Notes: generated by a model not told the origin, from the sequence alone. Positions 22,588 through 34,235 are shown, counted from the stretch's first letter. The stretch is DNA of 64,000 bases from Prinia subflava (GCF_021018805.1 NW_026960611.1:806001-870000); one strand, 5' to 3'. Numbers and translations are program-made.

Positions 22588-23241
22588 TGTTATAAATGAC
22601 CTAGGATAATTTGCATTTTAATAACATATTTGTGCAGTTTATGTGTATAAAATGCAAGCTGGGGTTTGCCATGGGAAACCGGACAAGCCCAGGCTTGTTG
22701 AGATTGCTTTTCAGAAGAACAAAACCCTGGCTGGGTGTAGTTAATAGTGGAGAACTACAGCCATTAACCAGAAGAAAGACGATTCAGCAACTCTTTCTGA
22801 GCAAGGAGGACAGTTGACTGCTCAGTCTTTAAGAGTAATCTCGGAGACACACCTCTATTCATCAACTCAAACCCCAACGTTAGTATTCATCTTTCCCCAG
22901 AACATCTATTCAGGGAAGGAAGGAACTGAATGAAAAACTGAAATGATTCTTCATCTTTCTTTGGAGAGTCGGTTAAACGGGTGATTTTGCTCAATAGAAC
23001 AAAGGACCGGGGGCCCGCGGGCTAAATAAAGACTATTTAAGGAGACCCCGAAATGGGTAAAATTTGTGAACAGGGGGAGGTCTCAGTGCGACTGAGTCTG
23101 TGCCCGTGGTTCACCCAGTGCCGATCCCGGGTTATCGGCATTGCACTTTCGGTTGCTGGTTTGCCTAAATTTTTGATCTGGAATTTCTTTAATTAATAAA
23201 AATGATTTTATTAATCAAATGTGGCTTGGACATTTATAACA
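22588..23241 (+). mobile_element. Solo LTR-F
   Basis: It starts TGTTATAAATGACC and ends ATTTATAACA. Related sequence occurs at 35926-37790, 52895-53099 and 57598-58241. AATAAAGAC near 23028 and a late AATAAAAATG near 23196 are polyadenylation candidates. No matching TSD was found. The short stretch 22453-22587 to its left shows nothing. Confidence 0.82.
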
Positions 23242-23665
23242 ATAAGACTGCCTGAGGTGGACGAGCTGTATGTGGCCTTTGGGTTTGGGAGGTTGGGAGA
23301 GGCTGAGCCACAATGCTGCCTTTGCCTGTGTGACCCTGTAGACAGGCAGTACCCTCCTGCCTTTCTCACAGGAAGCATGTCTCAAGCCCTGTTTCTCCCC
23401 CTTTCCTTCCCCTCAGAGCCACTGGGCAGACTGAATAGCTGGAGACAACAGTTCAGAGGTTCAGAGGCACACTGTAATGGTAGAAGCCATTCTACAGCAG
23501 CCACATGGTTTCTGAGGGTGCCTGGTTGGCAGGTGTCTTCAGCTAATTGTGCCAATAAACATCTTCTGTGGGACATGGAAGTTAATCCAGAGCAGAGTGG
23601 GGTTCTGCTGCAGAAGAGTGTGTGGGTTGAGGGGCAGCCAGGACAGGCTGCAGCATGGTGGATTA
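23242..23665 (+). other. Unassigned sequence
   Basis: I see no gene, repeat family or convincing exon here. The open stretches on both strands lack recognisable domains. Confidence 0.5.
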
Positions 23666-24345
23666 CACAGAATCACAGAGGGGTTAAGGTTGGCAGCAAC
23701 CTCTGGAAGTAATCTTGTTCAACCCCTCTGCTGAAGCAGGGCCACCTAAGAGCCATATCCCAGGACTGTATCCAGATGACTTTTGAATATCTCCAAGGAT
23801 GGAAACTCAACAACCTCTGGGCAATATGTTCCAGTGCATGGTCACATTCACAGTAAAAAAAGTGTTTCCTGATGTTCAAACAGAACCTCCTGTGTTCCAT
23901 TTTATGCCCATTGCCTCTGGTCCCATCACTGGACACCACTGGAAAGAGTTTGGCTTCATGTTCTTTGCATCCTCCCTTCAGGGTACATATACATCAATAG
24001 GTTTCCCCCCTGAGCCTTCAGATCTCCAAGATGAACAGTCTCAGCCCTCCCGGCATTTTCTCATGGGATTATCTTATTCCCTTAATTATCTTAGTGGTCC
24101 TTTGCTGCACACTCTCAGGTGTGGCCTCACCAATGCTGAGCAGAGGGGAAGAATTCCCTCCCTTGACCTTGCTGGCAATATTTTGTTTAATGCAGCCCGG
24201 GATAATATTAGCCTTCTTTGTGGTAAGGACATATTGCTGGCTCATGGTTGACTTGGTGTTCACAAGGACCTCCAGGTCCTTTTCTTTCAAGCTGCCAATC
24301 AGCCCCCAGAATGTGCTGGTACATGATTATACCTTTTATCACTCC
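23666..24345 (-). mobile_element. CR1 LINE 3' fragment
   Basis: Read on the minus strand this is the 3' end of a CR1 retrotransposon. Its terminal region is near AATCACAGAG (23670), and RT C-terminal remnants include a decayed ATGAGCCAGCAATATG segment near 24240. About 680 bp remain, 5'-truncated. It provides an unedited relative of the CR1 piece inside ERV-3. Confidence 0.85.
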
Positions 24346-25508
24346 TTTTAAACAAAATTACTGGGCTCAACCACCCTGACCTGCCACCTTCCCAACCCCA
24401 TCACAGTGGGGGTCAAAATACCATATGCGGCCTTGCTCTCCAGATAGCCTTGATCCACTAGGAGAACCACTTCCCCTATTGCTCACCTGCCCGTAAGCCT
24501 TTGCTCTGCAGGGACAGGAAGAGCTGCAGGGACAGGCAAAGGACAGAGCTGCCAGGCACAGGCTGTTTGTCAGGCTCTGAAGCTCCTCAGACTGCCAGGG
24601 GCTTTTCCTGTATCTCCTTGGATCTTGCAGCCATTTTAGTATTTATGCCAAAAAACCTCATGGCCAGGATTCTCACAGCTTTGAAACTGGGCTGAAAATC
24701 AAAAGCAGCAAGGAGGTCACGCCCTTGGGGCAGGCAGAAGGGGGTGATATATGGATGGTACAGGAATGGGTGAATGATGCAAGAGCTCATGGTGGACACT
24801 GCAGCCCCTGGTACCACCCAACTGCTAACTGAGGTGGTAGAAGTCTCTGGTCCAAACCAGTGGAGCTAACTGTGATGTTAGATCAGGTTCCTGTCCCCAC
24901 TGTGGGATTAGCAGCATAGAGTGACAGCCCTGCATCATTTAACATATGTAGCCAGGGCAGGTCTTCTTGGTGAGCACTGGGAGATCTTGTTGCTGTTGCC
25001 TAAAGGGGTGATTACAGGCCTGAGCCCCTGACCTGCCTGACTCCTATGCTCCAGAACAAGACAAGCATCTCAAGTCCCTGGCAGAGGGTGGAACCCTTTC
25101 TTCCCACTTGTCTGGACCTGTCCCCAGCAGCCTCCAGCCCAGCTAGACTCCTCTCCATGCCCAGGCCAGGAAGGAAGTGCTTATCCTGCAGGTGGGTGAT
25201 GCCACAGGGTTCCCTGGAGACCCACACCAGCCTGGTTCTTCTTCCCATCTGTGGAGAGGAAGATCTGAGTGGGGCTGTATGGGGAGGTGTCCACATCCCA
25301 GCAGGTCCTTTTCTGCCCAAAGACTGGACAAGGATGGGGATCCCAGGTTGATCTAAATCCTCCTGCTCCCTCCAGATGCTGCACTACAGCACACCCTATA
25401 GCAGAGGGCTCACATGGACATCCTAAGCAAGGGGGGTCCAGCTCCACCCCCTGCCCACACATCTTGCCCTGTGGCACTTTATTACAACAGATATAGCTGG
25501 ACTATATC
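24346..25508 (+). other. Unassigned sequence
   Basis: GC-moderate sequence with no recognised gene or repeat. Several overlapping open stretches at 25012-25500 exist on both strands and look like chance. A perfect 10-bp inverted repeat with a 5-nt loop (ACAGATATAG ctgga CTATATCTGT) lies at 25487-25511. Confidence 0.4.
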
Positions 25509-25802
25509 TGTGTAGATGATTTAGCTTAACAGATACCAGCTCGGCCAGCCTAGCTCGGAGCAGACACAGAAGGGATAGGTCAGATTCAAAACCAGTCAGA
25601 GGATCTCAACCAACCCCTGAGAAGCACAGATGCAGCCATATCATTGGCCAGTGAGCTAGGCAGAGTTAAGACCCTTGACCAATCATATCTGTAAGCGGGG
25701 GAAATTTGAAAACCCTATAAAAAGGGCTGCCAGACATTAAACAAGGCTGTTGCCATATGATCCTCAAAGTGTCTATGTCGCATCCCTGTCTCCGACTCCA
25801 CA
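25509..25802 (+). mobile_element. Possible short solo LTR
   Basis: It begins TGTGTAGATG, ends GACTCCACA and contains CCAAT (about 25679), a TATA box CCTATAAAAAGG (about 25713) and an ATTAAAC signal (about 25736) in the right order for an LTR. No TSD is visible, so the ends are uncertain. Confidence 0.5.
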
Positions 25803-26277
25803 GTGAGACTTCATAGTCATTCGTCTGCTGCTACATGGGCTATTCTGACTCCTTCTCCACTTGAAGTCCAGGCAAGTCAGGCTCCATGTGGCACATCCAC
25901 ATGGAGACATCTCTGTCCCCAGAGTGCAGCATGGACCCCAGTCTGCCAGTCTGTCCTGGTCCAGTGGAAAGGCACCCTCGGAGCCTTCCTTGCAGTGCTG
26001 CACCCACCACAAAATCCTCATGGGCTACAGCATGACAGAAATTAAGCTCCAGGTTTACCAGGTCTCCATCTTCTCCCACCTCTCCAGCTCTTCTGAGAGC
26101 ACAGAGCAGCAACTTCCAGCCAGCCAGCCATCAAGAGGGGCTACCCAGAGCAGCAAACTCTGAAGGGGGGACAAGATCCCAAACAAACTCCCTGGGGTAG
26201 TGGTGGGGTGGAGAGCAAGTGTGACAAGGGCCCCAGGCAGCCTTCTCTGGATGATGAGGATAAACCTTTGAGGATGG
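25803..26277 (+). other. Unassigned sequence
   Basis: I see nothing recognisable between the LTR-like unit and ERV-4. Confidence 0.4.
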
Positions 26278-26338
26278 TGTAAGAGATGGTCCGAAGATCC
26301 CTCATCTGCCTCACGACTGTCAAATGAGGACAGAGACT

Positions 26339-26667
26339 TATCACCGTGGAGGCCTAGCCAGAAAACAGACTGGGGACACAGATCTGGGTGCGACAGAGCT
26401 TGCAGGGCAGGAGACCCGGTTTATTTACAAAAACCTACTTTTATACTTTTTCTATGAGGTCGGTGGATTGGAGGAAGGAATTCCCACCTCCACATCACAT
26501 TGGTGAAGGGGACTGTCACACAGTCTTGTTTGTCCCGGCAGGGAATGTAAAAACAATGGCTATGTTTATAGAACATAGCTGATGTTTACATTAAAAGAGC
26601 GTGAGAAGGTACGAACTTCTCCTTTAATATGAGCGCTCAGCAAAACCGGGAAAAACTCATGGCAACA
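26339..26667 (-). mobile_element. Solo LTR-G nested in the ERV-4 5' LTR
   Basis: It is 329 bp from TATCACCG to ATGGCAACA with a perfect 6-bp TSD GAGACT (26333-26338 and 26668-26673). A reversed TTTATT signal and a reversed TATA element give minus orientation. The first dinucleotide is TA rather than TG. It is homologous to 28077-28399. Confidence 0.85.
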
Positions 26668-27025
26668 GAGACTGAAGCCCCCAAGGCCTAAAACCACAAC
26701 ACAGGAGTTCTGGCCCGACTGAGGTGGGATGTCTGCCAGGTTTCTCCTGCAGGTGTGTTCGCTGGACCAAGAACTGGTATGCGTCCCCATGGAAACCTGT
26801 ACTAGGACAATGGACGATTGGACAGCCTGTGCTTACTGCTTGGAGCAGCCACCAGGCCCAGACCTGCCTGGCTCAAACCTGCTGAACTGGCCTGTCTTGT
26901 ACCTGTTCTGTACCTGTTCCCACCTTTTGGCCAGCTGCCTGTTGCTTTGAAAAAGACTATAAGAAACTCCATGAGTTTACTAAGACTCTGAGATCTCCCC
27001 ACAGAAGACATCTGTAGCAGGAGCA

Positions 27026-27387
27026 TGATGTGTTATGGAATGAAGTTTGAGCTATCCCAAACTGGGCCTCAGATTTGGGTCTGCTAGGCCTCAGATTTGG
27101 GCCCATGTAGAAGTAGATAAACCTGTGGTGCAGTTAGAATTTAAGTTAAGGTGTGTGCATGCTTTAGCTAGAACAGTTAGAATAGAAACACGGTGGCTGC
27201 CTTAAGCTAAGATTGTTTGCATTCTTTCTCATGCTGAATGCCAATAGAAATGCACCTGCAACTGTAAACTATCTGACACTGTATAAAACCAGCCATTTCG
27301 GGAATAAAGGGGAGAACATATGTTTTAACCACATTGGTCGTATCATACGTTGCTTTGTTCCAGCCCCATATAGAGACCCTGGTTTCA
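27026..27387 (+). mobile_element. LTR-B copy nested in the ERV-4 5' LTR
   Basis: It runs from TGATGTGTTATGG to GGTTTCA and is close to the solo LTR at 2311-2674. The flanks share an imperfect duplication of about 19 bp beginning GACATCT, longer than a usual retroviral TSD. Confidence 0.87.
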
Positions 27388-27640
27388 GACATCTATTTGC
27401 AACGACCACGAGGACCTCATCTCCACGTTGGTAGCTATTTCCCGCCCCCCCCCCCCCTTTTTCTCTCTATCCTTTGTTTCTTTTTTCCTCTCCATCTATC
27501 GCATACTGATGTTGTTGGCATTCAATAAAAGTGCACTGCTGTTGTGATTAATTTGAAGTCCCCTTGTGTGTCTTTTGTGCTCTGAGATTAAAACGAACCA
27601 TCACTATTTCCACCTATGTTGGTTGGATTGTGACATAAAT

Positions 27641-27658
27641 TGGCCTCACGGACAGGAT
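27641..27658 (+). promoter_or_regulatory. Candidate ERV-4 primer binding site
   Basis: TGGCCTCACGGACAGGAT starts 5 nt after the 5' LTR and begins with TGG. I cannot name the tRNA. Confidence 0.5.
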
Positions 27659-28076
27659 CCGGACAGAGAAGTTTGCAGGTTGTGTAGAGTCTGTAACAAG
27701 GGGAAGGATGTTTCGCTCCAGCTGCACCTAGCCCAACACTCTGAAAAGGATGAACATGTCTAGAAAGCAAGGGGGGCGATTCAAATTTCCTGCAAACTGT
27801 ACACGCCTAGATGAAAAGCATCCCCATACTCAGTTGAGGGCTCTATCTCCAGGATTTCACAAAAGATCTCTTAGCGCAAAAGAGGGAAACTGTTTTTGTT
27901 GATGTTGAAGCTGGACTGTCTGGTGCAGAGGAAGAGACAACCATAAGAAAACTAAAGGTAGCCCCTCCCAGGCAGATTTGGTCTCTTCACCCACTCAGGG
28001 AAGCAAAGGAAGACAGCTGAGCTGTATCTGAGTGTAACTGTTTACCTCCCTGTTGCTGCTGTTTGCCATGCTGAAA
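27659..28076 (+). other. ERV-4 leader
   Basis: Untranslated sequence between the primer binding site and the inserted LTR-G. No open frame with a known domain is seen. Confidence 0.4.
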
Positions 28077-28399
28077 TGACCACACAGAGATGGAACTTGA
28101 GAGAAAAGACAGAGCAAGGGTGGAAAGCCCTGATTTGTTTATTTCATCCTATTATATACTTTTAGAAAGGTGACCATGGATTGGAGGGTGGAATTCCCAC
28201 CCCTCATCCACATTGGTCAAAAGGACTGTCATTCAACTCCCTCCTCTCATGGAGAAGAATGCAAAAACAATGACAGTGTTTGCAAAAACAATGACAGTGT
28301 TTACAAAAACAATCTCTTGTTTACATGAGCAAAGCACGAGAAGTAAGAACTCCTACTTTAATATGAATGCTCAGAAAACTAGGAAATCTCATGGTGACA
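28077..28399 (-). mobile_element. LTR-G copy in the ERV-4 interior
   Basis: It is homologous to 26339-26667 and ends ATGGTGACA. It contains a short internal repeat (CAAAAACAATGACAGTGTTT, about 28262-28302). The left boundary near TGACCACAC is approximate and no TSD is clear. Confidence 0.75.
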
Positions 28400-28429
28400 T
28401 CCTGTAGTGGTTTTTGATCCCTTAACAAA

Positions 28430-29536
28430 ATTACCGTGAACCCTAGTACAAATGAAAAAGCTGCATTTTATGCTCTACTAGCTAAACATAATGCCAGACC
28501 CTCTCCAGAGGGGGAACTTTGGGCTAAGAATAACTGGTTTAATTTGGAGAGTGTGGTAGATAGAATATGTTCTTTACAACATGAGACAAAATTTAAACTG
28601 GGCAGAAATAAAACCATACTCTGCTCAGTTCTGGGAGCTTGCCTTATGGCAGCTATAGAAACTTGCTTTAAGCGAGGAAGTGAGGAAAAAGCAATAATAA
28701 ACTCCCTTCAAAATCTAGTTGAAATTTTGCAAAAAAATTTAGATGAAGAAAGGAATGAAAACCATTTATTGTGAGTTGCCCTAAGAAAGGAACGTGCTAA
28801 AAATTTAAAGCATGCTGACTTCACCAAAAGAAACAGAAGAAAAGGGAATTCCTCACATTAATCAGATTTACCCCCAGAAGGAACTGGTGTTAGTAAAATA
28901 CTGTGGGGAACACTGCTGCCCTAGCATGAGACCTCTAGTTAAAACAGAATACAATTTTATCAGTGATGAGGATTTTGACCCACATATAACCACTAAAGGA
29001 ATCCCAGACACCGCTACTGAATTAGCTAAGTTAAAAAAAGGAGTATTTGCATCTCCCTCATGAGTCAGAGACAGAATATCTCTTCCGAGTATCTCTCAGC
29101 AGTGGAGATCAAATTATATTGACAGAACAAGAAGCCAGTGGGTATTGGGGACATGGGGTTTTCTTTACAACAGGAGACAAACGTAACTCATGGTCCCTGA
29201 CTCAACACGCAGCTTACTGGGCAGTGGGGGCTTAGCCCCTTGGAAAGGGGAAACCCTCTAGCTTTAGTCGGTATGCCTGAACAGCTCCTGGAAAACATTC
29301 ACAAAGCTGACTGCTTGCAAATGATACATGAGAGAAAATTAGCTTATGGTTGTGAATCACCAATGCAACTACCTGTAAAGCCTGAAATTATGACTCCTTT
29401 AATTCAAGGCCTTCCAGAATCACTCAAACCTGTAGCAATTACTCTACAAAACACCATAACCGCTTTAGGTCCCATAGAGAGGCTGGATAGATTCCTTGGA
29501 AACCCTAGCGACCAAACGGGATCTATAATGGATTAA
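28430..29536 (+). pseudogene. gag: ERV-4 gag remnant
   Basis: Gag-derived blocks lie in several frames. Positions 28436-28774 contain LGRNKTILCSVLGACLMAA and a following helical segment. Positions 29047-29225 hold ETEYLFRVSLSSGDQI with WSLTQHAAYW. After a stop near 29233, 29240-29536 reads through MTPLIQGLPESLKP. These order as a capsid-like domain of an avian ERV gag. Stops (28773, 29061, 29233) and frame changes make it a pseudogene. No zinc knuckle was found. The family is inferred from overall pattern rather than a diagnostic motif. Confidence 0.65.
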
Positions 29537-29739
29537 CTCCATCTTCATCCCCCCTACCTGATGGGGTGGCCCAGAGGGCCTCAGTAAGAAAGTGGTATGC
29601 TCAGATTGAACATTATTGTAACATCAATAACTGAAGGAGCTGTAAAAAAATCTGGCAATACAAGAGACAGAAAACTTGGATAGCAGTCAAGACAAACCTG
29701 CCCCAGTCATTAAAACAGCCCTTCCCTTTTCCCCTGAGC

Positions 29740-30200
29740 AGTCAGCAAATGAGTGGAAGGCTAACAGAATTCCAGTGTGGCAAAAGGAAAAGTGGCAAGA
29801 AATTTTAAATATTGCAAGCCAAGGGAACTTTGCTGTGGGGATGGGTAGCTTCTCACCAGATAGATGGAAATCCAGCAGGAGATAATACTGTTAAAGCATT
29901 GCAGGGATGGTTTGGAACTTTCCCAAGACCACAGGAAATTCAATCTGATAATAGGTCTCCCTCCTCTGTCAAAGTTATACAGGCTTGGGCAAAAGGTGAA
30001 GTGATTAAATGGACTTTTCAAACCCCTTCCTGCCCTCAAGCTAACAGAGTTGTAGAAAGGACCAACAATCTCTTGAAACAACTTTTGAAACCACAGGAGG
30101 GAAATTGGGATGCTTGGTTATGAGAAGCTGTGAAAGGTGTGAATGATAGATGGGGGTAAAGAGGTGTCCCAAAATCACTGTTTCTTGCCCAACAGCTCCA
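29740..30200 (+). pseudogene. pol: ERV-4 integrase core remnant
   Basis: From about 29812 one frame reads the last part of a retroviral integrase core. It has the second catalytic Asp context as IQSDNRS (about 29941-29961), then the Glu in RVVERTNNLLKQ (30048-30083). Between them lies the expected spacing of about 35 residues. A stop at 30121 ends it. The N-terminal zinc domain and the first Asp are not visible, and RT is missing altogether, so a large pol deletion has occurred. Confidence 0.8.
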
Positions 30201-30299
30201 AGCATAAATACACGCTGGATAATTCCATCATTCTAATTTTCTGCCTCTTGGTGCCAGACTCTTTTGTGTTTACTTTTCACAGGAGAACTCCAAGGGACA

Positions 30300-31218
30300 T
30301 AAAAACAGCATAAACCACGATAAAACTAGTGATATTTTAGACATTATTGGTGCTATGGGAACAGGATTGGGAATTTTAAACAGTATTGATTTAGAAGTAC
30401 TAATGAATAAATTAGTTGCCACAATTAGAGATTTGACCAAATTATAACAACCACTGCAGTTGTTTTTATTGGCATTGGGAACTCGTCAGTGACTGTTAAC
30501 AAACATATTACCAAATTGGGAAAAGATAAATGTGAAAGAAGGCATTTTTCCTACTGAAATTCGGAAAATAATTTGGGACAGTGCCACTGGTTTTGAAAAA
30601 GATTTTCAATACTGGTGGAACTTAGTGAATTTTACTTACAATCCCAGCACAAACACAGCCACAGCCTTTGTACTGACCATATGTAATGCTTCAGTACATT
30701 TGATATTCCCTATCATTGCATTAGGACTGATTCATGATGGAGCTATTCTCTGTCCTTTCAAGCATAGGGAATGGGCCCATCAAATTGATGAGAAATGGCA
30801 AACTCTTAATTTAGAATCCTGTATTGTCCGGGAACAACAAGGGTTTATCTGTGAAAGTAATGCAATTATAGCTCAAGACATTTGTTTGGACACAGAACAA
30901 AATATCTGTGATTTTGAAGTTCATTTTAACGAGACTCCTGAAACAGTGCTTGTGTATATAGGCAATGAATGTGCATGCTTAAGAACTGCTTGTGATGTTG
31001 TATTTGTAGAAAATGTAGTAGTGGATACTAAAAATCATTTAAATTTTTGTGTTTGTAACTTTATCAAAATTATAGGCTATTTTTCTTTTTCTCTTCTTCC
31101 TTTTTTATCTTTGAATTTCATTTCCTATTTCTCTCTCTCTCTTGTTCCTTTCCTCTCTTTAAGTTTTGTTCTGTCTCTGTTTTTTCCGGGATATGCTACC
31201 AACACTGACGAGTCCTGA
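30300..31218 (+). pseudogene. env: ERV-4 env, transmembrane-subunit remnant
   Basis: Positions 30340-30530 hold a glycine-rich fusion-peptide-like block (GTGLGILNSID) in the same pattern as ERV-1 env at 1-342, then a stop near 30447. A long open stretch follows to 31218 (PTEIRKIIWDSA, many N-glycosylation sites, QDICLDTEQN, TACDVVFVENV). The end is a hydrophobic, Phe/Leu/Ser-rich low-complexity segment (31080-31190). The surface subunit is missing. It belongs to the same env lineage as ERV-1, judged by direct comparison of the two copies. Confidence 0.82.
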
Positions 31219-31279
31219 AGACTTCACAACAACACTACGGATGAAGCTCTCTTGACAACAATCGTGAGTCACAGGGTGG

Positions 31280-31911
31280 TGTAAGAGACGGTCTGAAGAT
31301 CCCTCATCTGCCTCACGACTGTTGAACAAGGACAGAGGCTGAAACCCCAAGGACCCTAAAACCACAACACAGGAGTTCTGGCTTGGCTGAGGTGGGATGT
31401 CTGCCAAGTGTTGCCTGCAGGTGTGTTCACTGGACCAAGAATTGGTAAGCGACCCTATGGAAACCTGTACTAGGAACAATGGCAGGTCACAGTGGACTGG
31501 CTGCTTGCTGCCGGACTGGCCTGTCCTCTACCCATCGTACCTGTACCTGTTCCCTCAATGGACCTCAGATCTCCCCACCTTTGGCAAACTGCCTATCACT
31601 TTGAAAAAGACTGTAAGAGGCTCCCTGAGTTAACCAAAAACGTGAGATCTCCCCACGGAAGAAGACGGATCTACTGGCAGAGGACCACAAGAATTTAGTC
31701 TCTCCTGTTGGTAGCTATTTCCCCCTCCCTTTCTTTTTCTCTCTATCCTTTGTTTCTTTTTTCCTCTCCATCTATCGCATACTGATGTTGTTGGCATTCA
31801 ATAAAAGTGCACTGCTGTTGTGATTAATTTGAAGTCCCCTTGTGTGTCTTTTGTGCTCTGAGATCAAAATGAACCATCATGATATCCACCCATATTGGTT
31901 GGATCATGACA
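31280..31911 (+). mobile_element. ERV-4 3' LTR (LTR-E)
   Basis: It starts TGTAAGAGACGG, ends GATCATGACA and is 632 bp. AATAAAAGTGC lies near 31799. It is homologous to the 5' LTR without that copy's nested insertions. Confidence 0.88.
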
Positions 31912-32138
31912 GTGACAAAGGAAAAATGAGCTCTCATGTACCGCATCTGTCTACTCTCGATGACCTGGGATCTCTGCTAGGCTCATGCAGGGAGGACTAC
32001 CAGGTTGCAACCTCGCTGGAGTGGGCATGACCCTGGGACTGGGAGCTCCTTGGGACAGCCATCATTTTAACCAAAGCCCACATGCTGTTCACATCACTCT
32101 CCATGTAGCTCCAGCTGTCAGAGCTGGTGTTTGGGGAT
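31912..32138 (+). other. Unassigned sequence
   Basis: Nothing recognised between ERV-4 and the next LTR. Confidence 0.4.
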
Positions 32139-32180
32139 TGTGAGAAACGAGGCTCACACTTTAAAATTTTTTAAAGTTTA

Positions 32181-32250
32181 ATAAGGGATAATAAGGGATA
32201 ATAAGGGATAATAAGGGATAATAAGGGATAATAAGGGATAATAAGGGATA
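32181..32250. repeat. 10-bp minisatellite (ATAAGGGATA)7
   Basis: Seven perfect copies of ATAAGGGATA in tandem, within LTR-M. Confidence 0.97.
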
Positions 32251-32456
32251 AAGCAAAAGTAACAGCGCTGGGTGCATAGCCTTAGCTAAATGCACATGGT
32301 TAACTATAACAACTCTTCTTAGATACTTTTTCATTGCATTGGTCAAATGCATATTTATGAAGATTATACATATTCAAACATTCTTTTCAGTTTACATGTT
32401 CTGGGAATTCTTTAGCTTAGTTCGACCCCTGACCTCATCTTCTTAGAGTACGTGCC

Positions 32457-32594
32457 TGTCACGATCCTCTAATACAACCGGGGGTCATGATAGTTCATTT
32501 ATTGATCTCAGAGTGCAAAAAGACATGAGGGGTTTCAGTTTAAATCAAAACAATGCACCTTTATTAAGTGCCCACAACACAAAATGCAACAGAG

Positions 32595-32634
<40 letters not shown>

Positions 32635-33134
32635 ATAGAGAGAGAAAGAGAGGAGGGGGGGAAATAGCTACGAACAGAAGAGAAGAAATCCTTGTGGTCA
32701 TCCGCCAATAGATCTGTCTGAAGAGACCAAGTCCTTGTGGTCGTCCACCAATAGATCTGTCTTCTTCCATGGGGAGATCTCAAAGTCTTGGTAAACTTAT
32801 GGAGCTTCTTATAGTCTTTTCAGAGCAACAGGCAGCTGGCCAAAGGTGAGATCTGAACAGGTACAGCACAGCCAGTTCAGCAGCAACCACAACCAGTCCA
32901 CCAGTAAGCACAGCCAGTCCTGCCCATTGTTCCCATGGTTCCCAAGGGAATGCATACCAGTTTTTGGTCCAGCAAGCACACCTGCAGGCAACACTTAGCA
33001 GACATCCCACCTCAGCCAGGCAAGGACTCCTGTGTTGGGGTTTTAGGATTTTAGACTCTGTCCTTGGGGTTTCAGCCTCTGTCCTTGTCAACAGTCATGA
33101 GTCAGATGAGGGGATCTTTGGACTGTCTCTTACA
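32457..33134 (-). mobile_element. Solo LTR-E nested in LTR-M
   Basis: It is 678 bp from TGTCACGATCC to GTCTCTTACA. The flanks GTGCC (32452-32456) and GAGCC (33135-33139) look like a 5-bp TSD with one mismatch. It includes a (GA)n microsatellite at about 32599-32632. Confidence 0.87.
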
Positions 33135-33682
33135 GAGCCACAATGCAGATGTGATTTTGAGTCTTGTATTTTATTTCGTCACAAGGCCTCCTGGTCTGTG
33201 GTTTGACAGTTATTGATAGCCAAATGGTCAGAGGTAGATTCCTCCTTGATCTTTTGGTGTTATTTGCCCGGTTCTTGTCAATGTTATCATACAGGCATCC
33301 TAGCCATTTTTACAAGAACTTTCAATCAACATTAACTATTTCACTATTGTCAGTTAGTTACAAAAAAAAAAGGCATTAGTTATTATTTCACAACTACAAT
33401 TACTTCTGTAAAAGTTAATATTATAATACACAGCACATAGCCTCTATTTAAGACTTTGAGAAAGCCTAAACTATAATATATATTTATCCCACTAAAATAT
33501 ACAATCTACTCAGGGATTAGAGTATTAATCATAAAAGGCTGACAAATTATGCTATATCAAAAGCAGTTAAAAGACATTACAAACTGTACTATATCAAAAT
33601 AATTTACAAAAGCCAATAATAGCGAAAGTCTATAACTACATAGTTATTTTTAACAGGGATGGAACAGGACAGACCTCTGGCA

Positions 33683-34235
33683 TAAAAAGAACAGGGCTTA
33701 TGCCTTTACTAATATTCAGCTCTTTATTAAAGTCATCAGCTGGATGGTAGGGTCCAACAGGAGTTTTTCACGCTGCTGTAGCAATCGGAAGGAGCAGGTG
33801 CTGTCGCAGTTCATCACTCAGCTGCCAGCAGTAGGTGCCGAGTCCTTGTTCCCATGGGAACAGCTAGAAGCTCTCTCTGGTCAACCATCAGCTCTTTACC
33901 CTCAGGGAAAAACCTCGAGAGTTTCCCACTCTCTATTTCTGTCCCTCGAGTTGGCTTAGTCCCCATGCCTGTCAGACTCTTAATAGGTCGTGGCGAGTTC
34001 TCAAACCAGGTCAGGGGGTGCATCCACCTCCTCCTTGGCAAGAGCATCACCTGGATCTTTTCACCATGTCCAGTCTTTCATTTTGGGGTGCCTTTCATCC
34101 CTAAAGAACTCTCTCCCAGCCTGCTGTGTGTTCCTCTTATTTGCATATGCTCTCCTCAAGTAGGCAGCATGGGGGGGAACTAGGTGAGCTCCGACTACAT
34201 TAGGCACAGCTAGGACAATCAGCTTGCTTTTAACA
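33683..34235 (-). mobile_element. Diverged LTR-C copy
   Basis: The antisense sequence matches the downstream half of LTR-C (AAGAACAGGGCTTATGCC, then the AATATTCAGCTCTTTATTAAAG block). It ends TTTTAACA. Both ends are mutated and there is no clear TSD. Confidence 0.75.

Larger units (their letters stand above)
26278..27635 (+). mobile_element. ERV-4 5' LTR (LTR-E) with two nested LTRs
   Basis: It starts TGTAAGAGATGG and ends GATTGTGACA. The body matches LTR-E copies at 31280, 32457, 48533 and 53536. A CTCTCTATCCTTTG segment and ATTCAATAAAAGTGC (about 27520) form the promoter-distal end. Removing the nested LTRs leaves roughly 670 bp, similar to other copies. Confidence 0.88.
26278..31911 (+). 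mobile_element. ERV-4, decayed provirus with two LTRs
   Basis: The two LTR-E copies (26278-27635 and 31280-31911) are in the same orientation around gag, integrase and env remnants. The 5' LTR carries two inserted LTRs (26339-26667 and 27026-27387), and the interior carries a third (28077-28399). Most of pol is missing: only the integrase core is visible. No matching TSD was found at the outer ends (GATGG against GTGAC), so the pair may have been rearranged or eroded. Confidence 0.85.
32139..33655 (-). mobile_element. Solo LTR-M with a nested LTR-E
   Basis: It begins TGAGAAACGAGG, ends TTTTTAACA and has a perfect 5-bp TSD GGGAT (32134-32138 and 33656-33660). An LTR-E in antisense sits inside at 32457-33134. 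A 10-bp minisatellite lies at 32181-32250. Excluding the nested LTR it is about 840 bp. Confidence 0.87.

Noticed and set aside
26273..31916. TSD for ERV-4
   Set aside because: The five bases outside the two LTRs (GATGG and GTGAC) do not match, so no TSD is claimed.
32181..32250. Regular short direct repeats considered as a CRISPR-like array
   Set aside because: It is a head-to-tail minisatellite without spacers in a vertebrate genome.
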